Shown here: positions 13,220-19,064 of the stretch, piece by piece
Layout: the number at the start of each line of letters is the position of its first letter
Position numbering within the stretch: position 1 is the stretch's first letter
Source: an uncultured Clostridia bacterium
GTDB taxonomy: Bacteria; Bacillota; Clostridia; Oscillospirales; CAG-272
Direction of reading: 5' to 3'
Assembly (NCBI GenBank): GCA_904501865.1
Contig: CAJGCF010000029.1
Location: 1-19,064 of the forward strand
Length of the DNA: 19,064 bases
Made by a program: the position numbers and the translations under genes
Notes under the pieces: generated by a model
The model's database searches: none
Seen by the model: only the letters and a program-made list of their open reading frames with translations
What the model was told of the DNA's origin: nothing

Positions 13220-14653
13220 ATGAAGATAAAGCTCGGACACGGAAAAATCAATATGGAGCAGATAGCCGAGTGGTGTATGGGTGAGCTGTACAATTTCTGC
13301 GGTGAGAGCATATGTGAGTTTGAATACGTCTGTACCGACAGCAGAGAGGCGGATAATAACACTCTCTTTGTTGCCACGAGAGGCGAGAGAGTGGACGGAC
13401 ACGATTACATAGTCAGTGCGCTGGACTTAGGCTGCAGGTGCGTGCTCTGCGAGTACGTTCCCGTCAACATTTCGGGACGTTGTGCCTCATTCGTCACGGT
13501 AGAGAACTCTATCGAGGCGTTCGCTAACGCGGCAAATGGATACAGACAAGACAGTCCAATAGCTACGGTCGCGGTGACGGGAAGCGTTGGCAAGACCACC
13601 ACAAAGGAGCTTGTCGCATCAATATTCAAAAGGTTTTTAAAGGTATATTCCACGGTGGGAAACTTCAACAGTGTCATAGGAATGCCTATGTCGCTCATGG
13701 AGGTCGGCGAGGAGTGTGACGCCGCGGTCTTTGAGATGGGAATGAGCGGCTTTGGCGAGATACGCAGTATGTCGCGCACCGCGCGCCCGAGGATAGCTAT
13801 GGTCACCAACGTTGGCTCGTCGCATCTTGAACATCTCGGAACGAGAGAAAATATAGCACGTGCCAAGCTTGAGATAGCCGAAGGGCTGTGCGACGGTGGG
13901 TATCTCCTACTTAACGGAGACGAGCCGCTTTTGAGAGAGATACACCCCAAAACCGCCAAAAACAGATATAAAACGCTTTACGTAGGTCTTGAGGAGGCGA
14001 AAAACTGCGATATAATCGCTAAAAATATACACGTGAGCTCTGAGGGAACGGTATTTGATCTTGAATTTCTCGGACGGCTTTACAAGGACGTCAGGATAAA
14101 TCTCATAGGCAGACATTTTGCTTATAACGCAAGCTTTGCGGCGTCCGCGGCGTTTTTGATGGGAGCCGATGAGGCGAGTGTGCGTGAGGGATTGCTTGAT
14201 TACGTAAGCGAGGGTATGAGGCAAAATATCCGCGAGTGCGACGGTGTGACCGTTGTGGCGGATTGCTACAATGCCGCACCCGAATCAATGCGTGGCGCGA
14301 TAGATACGCTGTGCGCGCTCTCGGTCGAGGGTAAGCGAGTGGCGGTGCTTGGAGATATGCGTGAGCTTGGAGAGGACTCCGAGGATATGCACCGAGAGAT
14401 AGGCAGATATCTGGTCTCACGTGGGATAGATATGCTCATAACCGTGGGCAAGCTCGGCGCGTGTATAGCCGAGAGCGCTATTATGTCGGGAATGTCTCCG
14501 TCCTGCGTTTTCGCGCAGATAGACGAGGGTGAGATAGACTCGGTGTGCGCAGAGCTTAAGGGCATACTTAAGAGTGGCGATGCCGTGCTTTTCAAGGCGA
14601 GCAGAACTATCTCGCTTGAAAGAGTAATAGACAAGGTATTTTACAAGGATTGA
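13220..14653 (+). CDS. murF: UDP-N-acetylmuramoyl-tripeptide--D-alanyl-D-alanine ligase MurF
   Basis: The 477-aa cytoplasmic enzyme attaches D-Ala-D-Ala to complete UDP-MurNAc-pentapeptide. Seen: an N-terminal domain with TDSREADNNTLFVATRGERV (39-58), the P-loop GSVGKT (121-126), GNFNSVIGMPMSL, FEMGMSGFGEI, TNVGSSHLEHLG, and DCYNAAPESM and LGDMRELG in the C-terminal half. GSVGKT replaces the commoner GSNGKT, a variant also found in other Firmicutes MurF. ATG 13220 follows GAGG at a 7-nt spacing, 27 bp after the murE stop. A second in-frame ATG at 13253 is possible but would remove part of the first strand. Confidence 0.96.
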   Translation: MKIKLGHGKINMEQIAEWCMGELYNFCGESICEFEYVCTDSREADNNTLFVATRGERVDGHDYIVSALDLGCRCVLCEYVPVNISGRCASFVTVENSIEAFANAANGYRQDSPIATVAVTGSVGKTTTKELVASIFKRFLKVYSTVGNFNSVIGMPMSLMEVGEECDAAVFEMGMSGFGEIRSMSRTARPRIAMVTNVGSSHLEHLGTRENIARAKLEIAEGLCDGGYLLLNGDEPLLREIHPKTAKNRYKTLYVGLEEAKNCDIIAKNIHVSSEGTVFDLEFLGRLYKDVRINLIGRHFAYNASFAASAAFLMGADEASVREGLLDYVSEGMRQNIRECDGVTVVADCYNAAPESMRGAIDTLCALSVEGKRVAVLGDMRELGEDSEDMHREIGRYLVSRGIDMLITVGKLGACIAESAIMSGMSPSCVFAQIDEGEIDSVCAELKGILKSGDAVLFKASRTISLERVIDKVFYKD

Positions 14654-14713
14654 CTTACAAATGAGGTCGGGTGAGCCCGCCCTTGAAGTCTACAATGAAG
14701 GGATAAAGAAAAA

Positions 14714-15757
14714 ATGCTTTACGATAAATTGGTCGGAATGATAGGATACGTGCGCGCGTCGGGCGTTGAGGCTCTGGCGGTATGCCTTTTGGTGTTTGCG
14801 CTTACCGTGGTGGCGGGCAGACTTATAATCCCCGTTCTCCGCGCGAAAAAGCTCAATCAGCCTATAAACTCTTACGTCGCGGAGCACGCGGGCAAGGCGG
14901 GCACTCCCACTATGGGAGGCATCTGCTTTATAATAGCGTCGCTTGTCGTGATACTTGCTTGGATATTGCTTGAGAGCTTCGGCGTAATTGGGCAAAAGAA
15001 CTCGGGCGCACTTTTGACGTTGGCGCTCACGCTTATGCTGGGGGTTGCGAACGGACTTATCGGCTTTATTGACGACTACAAAAAGCTTGTCAAAAAAGAG
15101 AACGAGGGACTGAGCGAGGCGCAGAAGATGGCGCTTCAGATAATAGTCGGTGCGGCATATCTCGCAATGATGGGAATGACCGACAATCTCGTCACGGCTC
15201 TGCATATCCCATTTACAGATATCAGCTTTGAGCTTGGCTTCTTTGCGTATCCGCTCTACCTTCTCGTGATAGTCGGATTTGTCAACAGTACCAATATAAC
15301 CGACGGTCTTGACGGACTTGCGTCAAGCGTTGGCGCGGCGGTAGCGGTGGGACTTATCGTGACGTCTGTTTTGTCGGGCGCAAGATACGAGGGAGTCATC
15401 TCGGCAAGCCTGCTTGGAGCTCTGCTCGGATTTTTGGTGTTCAATCACTATCCCGCAAAGGTGTTTATGGGAGACACGGGCTCGCTCTACATCGGCGGAA
15501 TAATAATGGGCTGCGCAATATCGCAGGGCGAGCTTTTGTGCGTTATAATTATGTCATTTGTGTTTATTTTCGAGATGCTCTCAAGCCTTATGCAAAGATA
15601 TTATTTCAAGCTCACGGGCGGCAAGAGAATATTCAAAAAAGCTCCCGTTCATCATCATTTTCAGTTGCTTGGATGGTCGGAGATAAAGATAGTTACAGTG
15701 TTTTTTGTAATAAGCGTTCTGCTTTCGGCGCTGGGAGCGCTCGGAGCGCTGCTTTGA
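14714..15757 (+). CDS. mraY: Phospho-N-acetylmuramoyl-pentapeptide-transferase MraY
   Basis: The 347-aa polytopic membrane enzyme transfers phospho-MurNAc-pentapeptide from UDP to undecaprenyl phosphate, forming lipid I. Key motifs: AGTPTMGG (62-69), FIDDYKK (118-124, D120/D121), NSTNITDGLDGLA (191-203, with D197), MGDTGSLYIGG (252-262, with D254) and PVHHHFQ (311-317). About ten hydrophobic segments span the length, as expected for the family. It starts 60 bp after murF; AAGGG lies upstream of the ATG at a somewhat long spacing (about 11 nt). A small bulged hairpin (around 14671-14688) lies in the gap and lacks a T-run. Confidence 0.97.
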   Translation: MLYDKLVGMIGYVRASGVEALAVCLLVFALTVVAGRLIIPVLRAKKLNQPINSYVAEHAGKAGTPTMGGICFIIASLVVILAWILLESFGVIGQKNSGALLTLALTLMLGVANGLIGFIDDYKKLVKKENEGLSEAQKMALQIIVGAAYLAMMGMTDNLVTALHIPFTDISFELGFFAYPLYLLVIVGFVNSTNITDGLDGLASSVGAAVAVGLIVTSVLSGARYEGVISASLLGALLGFLVFNHYPAKVFMGDTGSLYIGGIIMGCAISQGELLCVIIMSFVFIFEMLSSLMQRYYFKLTGGKRIFKKAPVHHHFQLLGWSEIKIVTVFFVISVLLSALGALGALL

Positions 15758-15821
15758 GTCGATAGCGTCTGATACGGTTTTTTATATAAAGATTTTTAAG
15801 TAATTTTTCAAGGGTGGTCTT

Positions 15822-17102
15822 ATGAGCGACAAGCAAAAAAAGAACGGCGAAAAAAGAAGAGGATTTTTCCTCCGCAGTGCCGAAAAATTGAATAATGCTT
15901 ATGAGAAGAGCCTTGAGAGGAGAGACCCTGCTTATCTTGAGCCTATTCATAAGCCGCTTGAGGAGCAGGAGAGAAGAGTAGAGGTCAGAGGCGGAATTGA
16001 CGTGTATTTTCTGCTCATAGTTTTGGCAATATCTCTCATTGGAGCCGTTATGGCGTATAGCGCAAGCTCATTTGATGCCGACAAATTTATGGGCGACAGT
16101 CTGTATTATTTCAAGCGTCACCTGATATTTTACGCGGTGGCAACGGTCTTTACCGCTATATTCGTCATATACGCGCGGCCGTGGTTCTGGAGATTTTTCG
16201 CTATCGGCGCGTATGCTGTGTCTATAGTGCTTTTGCTCGCGGTGCTCGTCGTGGGAACAACGGGAGGCGGTGCGCAGAGATGGATAGAGATAGGTCCGCT
16301 TACTATTCAGCCCTCCGAGATAGCCAAAATGGCAGTAGTTATGTTTTTGGCGCTCATAATGTCAAAATATGAGAAAAAAATAGAGCTTTCCCAACGCTTT
16401 GGCGGTCATTTCCGCTACGGAGTGCTTTACCCGGGGCTTGTCGTGGCATCTATATGTGTGCTCGTTATGCTTGAAAAGCATTTGTCGGGACTTATAATCA
16501 TAGGAATTTTGGGACTTACCATAATGTTTATCGGCGGCACGGACAAAAAGTGGATGGCGCTGATAATCGGCGCGGGACTCGTTGCGGTCGTGGCGGTGCT
16601 TTTCGTGTCGGATTACGCTATGGAGAGAGTTACCACGTGGCTGTTTCTTGAAAAGGCAGACCCGCGTGGCTCTGCTTGGCAGACCTGGCAGGGACTTTAC
16701 GCTATCGGCTCAGGCGGATTTTTCGGAGTGGGACTTGGAAACAGCCGACAAAAATACGGCTACGTCTCAGAGCCGCAGAACGACTTTATATTTACTATCG
16801 TTTGCGAGGAGCTCGGATTTGTAGGAGCCGCGATAGTCATAATACTTTTCGGACTTCTTTTGTGGAGAGGATACAAGATAGCCTCAAAGGCACCCGATAA
16901 GTTCTGCGCGCTCGTCGTGTATGGACTTACCACCAAAATAGCTCTCCAGACCATACTCAATATCGCCGTTGTAACCAACTCAATGCCCAACACGGGAATA
17001 GCGTTGCCGTTCTTTTCGTCGGGCGGCACGGCGCTTATGCTACAGATATTCGAGATGGGAATAATACTTTCAATATCAAGATTTTCATACGTAAAAAAAT
17101 AG
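15822..17102 (+). CDS. ftsW: Peptidoglycan glycosyltransferase FtsW (SEDS family)
   Basis: The 426-aa multi-pass SEDS polymerase elongates glycan strands from lipid II at the septum with its class B PBP partner. Seen: GGGAQRWIEIGPLTIQPSEI (148-167), an NDFIF block with D321 at the position of the catalytic Asp in RodA/FtsW, CEELGFVGA (328-336) and FFSSGGTA (397-404). A 58-residue, strongly charged N-terminal tail precedes the first membrane helix (about 61-80), longer than the short tails common in FtsW. AAGGGTGG precedes the ATG by about 5-6 nt. It sits directly after mraY with a 64-bp gap, in the place murD usually occupies. Orthologues are sometimes named spoVE in spore formers, and one gene may cover both roles. 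Confidence 0.94.
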   Translation: MSDKQKKNGEKRRGFFLRSAEKLNNAYEKSLERRDPAYLEPIHKPLEEQERRVEVRGGIDVYFLLIVLAISLIGAVMAYSASSFDADKFMGDSLYYFKRHLIFYAVATVFTAIFVIYARPWFWRFFAIGAYAVSIVLLLAVLVVGTTGGGAQRWIEIGPLTIQPSEIAKMAVVMFLALIMSKYEKKIELSQRFGGHFRYGVLYPGLVVASICVLVMLEKHLSGLIIIGILGLTIMFIGGTDKKWMALIIGAGLVAVVAVLFVSDYAMERVTTWLFLEKADPRGSAWQTWQGLYAIGSGGFFGVGLGNSRQKYGYVSEPQNDFIFTIVCEELGFVGAAIVIILFGLLLWRGYKIASKAPDKFCALVVYGLTTKIALQTILNIAVVTNSMPNTGIALPFFSSGGTALMLQIFEMGIILSISRFSYVKK

Positions 17103-17120
17103 ACTTGAGGGGAGAACGGC

Positions 17121-18218
17121 ATGCGAGTTTTAATGACGGGCGGCGGTACCGCGGGACACGTAAATCCCGCTATCGCTATCGCGAATACTATAAAAAAACA
17201 CAACCCCGAGGCAGAGATAGCCTTTGTCTGCTCGTCGCAAAAGAGCGACAAGGCGCAGGACCTGGTCACGCGCGCAGGCTATGAGCTTTATAGGGTCAAT
17301 ATCTGCGGAAGCTATCAGATATGGAATCTTAAAAACATAAAGACTCTTATTTTGATGGCGGTATCTGCAGGGCAGGCGAGAAGGCTCATAGGCGAGTTCA
17401 AGCCCGACGTCATTATAGGAACGGGCGGATTTGCCTGCTATCCCGTGCTCAACGAGGGAGCGAAAATGGGTATTCCGACTCTTGTGCACGAGTCAAACGC
17501 AATACCCGGCAGAGCCGTGCGCAAGCTATCACCTAAAATAGACTGCGTTATGACGAATTTTCAGTCCACAACCGACCTCATAAAGAACGCGAAACGCTTG
17601 GTGCGAGTAGGCAATCCCTCGCTTTTTGAGGCAAAGCCCGTCTCTCTGTCAGACAAGTCCGAGGGTGATTTTGACAAGCGCGTCATATCCTTTGGCGGCT
17701 CGGGAGGCGCTGAGAATCTCAACAGTGAGATGTGTCGCTCAATTGAAACCCTTGCGGACGAGTTCCCGCGCACGCAGTTCTATCACGCGGCTGGCAAGCG
17801 TGATTACGCGCGAATAAAGGCAGAATTTGAGGCGCACGGACTTGACAAAAAGCCAAACGTGGTATTGGTAGATTATATATACGATATGGACAAAAGAATG
17901 ACCGAGGCAGACCTTGTGGTATGTCGCGCGGGCGCTATGACCATATCCGAAACGGCTCTGCTTGGCAAGGCGGCAATATTCGTGCCGTCTCCGTTCGTAG
18001 CGGCAAATCATCAGTACAAGAACGCCAAGGCTCTTTACGATGCGGGAGCGGGAGAGCTTGTTGAGGAGCGTGAGTTTTCAGACGGAAGGCTCACCGATGC
18101 CATAAGAAGCCTTTTGCGCGACGATAGGCGCAGGGAAGAGCTTGGTAAAAACATTCGCGCCTTTGCCGAGGCAGACGCGAACGAGCAAATATACGGTGAG
18201 ATAAAGCGCCTGCTTTGA
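17121..18218 (+). CDS. murG: UDP-N-acetylglucosamine--undecaprenyl-PP-MurNAc-pentapeptide GlcNAc transferase MurG
   Basis: The 365-aa GT-B glycosyltransferase (family 28) acts on the inner membrane face and converts lipid I to lipid II. The N-terminal GGGTAGHVNPA (7-17) is the diphosphate/lipid-binding loop; GTGGFACYPV, VHESNAIPGRA, SFGGSGGAENLN, CRAGAMTISE and NHQYKNA form the acceptor and UDP-GlcNAc sites. The length is normal. A purine-rich GAGGGGAG lies before ATG 17121, 18 bp after the ftsW stop, so the two are tightly coupled. Confidence 0.97.
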   Translation: MRVLMTGGGTAGHVNPAIAIANTIKKHNPEAEIAFVCSSQKSDKAQDLVTRAGYELYRVNICGSYQIWNLKNIKTLILMAVSAGQARRLIGEFKPDVIIGTGGFACYPVLNEGAKMGIPTLVHESNAIPGRAVRKLSPKIDCVMTNFQSTTDLIKNAKRLVRVGNPSLFEAKPVSLSDKSEGDFDKRVISFGGSGGAENLNSEMCRSIETLADEFPRTQFYHAAGKRDYARIKAEFEAHGLDKKPNVVLVDYIYDMDKRMTEADLVVCRAGAMTISETALLGKAAIFVPSPFVAANHQYKNAKALYDAGAGELVEEREFSDGRLTDAIRSLLRDDRRREELGKNIRAFAEADANEQIYGEIKRLL

Positions 18219-18258
18219 GTGGCGCACAAAAGAAGCTTAAAGGGAAGGAAGTGAGCGT

Positions 18259-19064
18259 ATGAAGGGCGACAAGAGACCTGAGGACAAGGTAAGGCAGAGA
18301 CTTGAGAGCGTGAGAGCCGGATTGCTTATCCGTTTTGGCGAAAAGGGACTCAGACGAATTCTGCGTGGAGCGCTTGTCGCGCTGGTGGTCGTCATAGCTC
18401 TGGTTGCGGCACTTCTTTTCATCAGGATAGACGAGATAGAGGTCACGGGAGACGTGACTATGTTCAATGAGAGCGAGGTTATAAAGGCTGCGGATATTTC
18501 GGTAGGCGACGGCCTTTTCTGGCGCTCGTCGAGCAGGATAAAGCGCAATATTTCAAAAAATATGCCAATAGCCACGGATATTACAGTCCGAAAATCACTT
18601 TTTGGCAAGGTGACTATCAAAATTGAGCTTTCGGGTGTGGACTACTACTGCAAGGTGGGCGATTATTACTACGCTCTTGACGAGGAGCTTCGGGTGCTTG
18701 ATAAGAACGTGTCGCGTACCAAATACTCGGCGTACGGAGCGGTCTATATCCTGCTACCCGAGGTCAGAGAGCCCGTGCTTGGCGAGACCTTGGTCTTTTT
18801 CGACACTGTAGAGGAGACGGATACGGAGGGCGAGACGTTTTACGAGGTCAGGGAACCGTCGTTTTACGAATATACGGTGGATTTTCTGAAGACGCTCAAG
18901 CGTAGCGGCTATCATTCCGAAGCGGACGGCGTTATATTGCTTGAAAAGTTCGAGATAACGCTTATCTACGCGCAAAAATTCAAGGTCATATTCGGAGACA
19001 GTCGAGACCTTGACGTAAAATTCAGGATATTGTACGAGATATTGGCAGAGGGCTCTATGCAGTA
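18259..19064 (+). CDS. ftsQ: Cell division protein FtsQ/DivIB (partial, runs off the window)
   Basis: An open frame of 268 codons continues past the right edge. It has a basic cytoplasmic tail (1-36), one TM helix (about 37-55), then a POTRA domain (about 57-124) beginning IDEIEVTGDVTMFNESEVIK (57-76) with VGDGLFW (82-88), and the start of a beta domain. This is FtsQ/DivIB architecture, and the position after murG agrees. A purine-rich AAGGAAG lies before the ATG. The gap to murG is 40 bp with no terminator. The protein binds FtsL and the PBP in the divisome core. The C-terminal third or so is not visible. Confidence 0.88.
   Translation, partial: MKGDKRPEDKVRQRLESVRAGLLIRFGEKGLRRILRGALVALVVVIALVAALLFIRIDEIEVTGDVTMFNESEVIKAADISVGDGLFWRSSSRIKRNISKNMPIATDITVRKSLFGKVTIKIELSGVDYYCKVGDYYYALDEELRVLDKNVSRTKYSAYGAVYILLPEVREPVLGETLVFFDTVEETDTEGETFYEVREPSFYEYTVDFLKTLKRSGYHSEADGVILLEKFEITLIYAQKFKVIFGDSRDLDVKFRILYEILAEGSMQ

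Noticed and set aside
14660..14740. Short frame from ATG 14660 before mraY, as a possible leader peptide
   Set aside because: Only weak spacing to an AAGGA site, it overlaps the mraY start, and it has no regulatory codon pattern or attenuator.

Overview
The window looks like a piece of a chromosome from an endospore-forming, Gram-positive member of the Clostridia (Bacillota), probably an uncultured anaerobe. The grounds are clostridial-type Shine-Dalgarno sites and near-consensus sigma-A promoters, a SpoVAF/GerA-family spore germination gene, a penicillin-binding protein with PASTA domains, and heavy use of AGA/AGG and ATA codons. The sequence alone does not support a species or genus.

Left part (1-3.8 kb). 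The first 109 bases hold the 3' end of a plus-strand gene of unknown function. A 92-nt nested hairpin and an intrinsic terminator follow. A minus-strand operon then encodes a KDPG aldolase fused to a C-terminal VOC-like domain and a 2-keto-3-deoxygluconate kinase, the last two steps of uronate/pectin-type sugar-acid catabolism. It has a promoter matching the -35/-10 consensus at all 12 positions. Next comes a 222-bp MITE-like element with ~24-bp terminal inverted repeats, which carries a nested palindrome and a 19-bp-stem hairpin. A minus-strand pyridoxal/pyridoxine kinase gene follows, with its own promoter.

Middle part (3.8-6.2 kb). nrdR, the ATP-cone/zinc-ribbon repressor of ribonucleotide reductase genes, has its own promoter and terminator. 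A lone SpoVAF-type germination gene follows and ends at strong terminators.

Right part (6.2-19 kb). This is the division and cell wall (dcw) cluster: mraZ, rsmH, an ftsL-like gene, a class B PBP gene, murE, murF, mraY, ftsW, murG and ftsQ/divIB, which is cut by the window end. Together these genes build UDP-MurNAc-pentapeptide (MurE, MurF), transfer it to lipid (MraY, MurG), polymerise and cross-link it at the septum (FtsW with the PBP), and supply the FtsL/FtsQ regulators of that synthase. An intrinsic terminator and a new promoter between ftsL and the PBP gene split the cluster into at least two transcription units. murD is missing from its usual place between mraY and ftsW.

The best candidates for new biology are non-coding. 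They are a helically phased GTG-box array just after the mraZ start site together with an upstream C-free, TGG-rich tract holding a 23-bp tandem repeat (a candidate MraZ autoregulatory region); six T-tracts phased at about 10.7 bp upstream of the PBP promoter (predicted DNA bend); the MITE with its nested palindrome; and a three-hairpin element after ftsL. Among proteins, the ~190-residue cytoplasmic extension of the FtsL-like protein and the aldolase-VOC fusion stand out. No completely novel protein system is evident.
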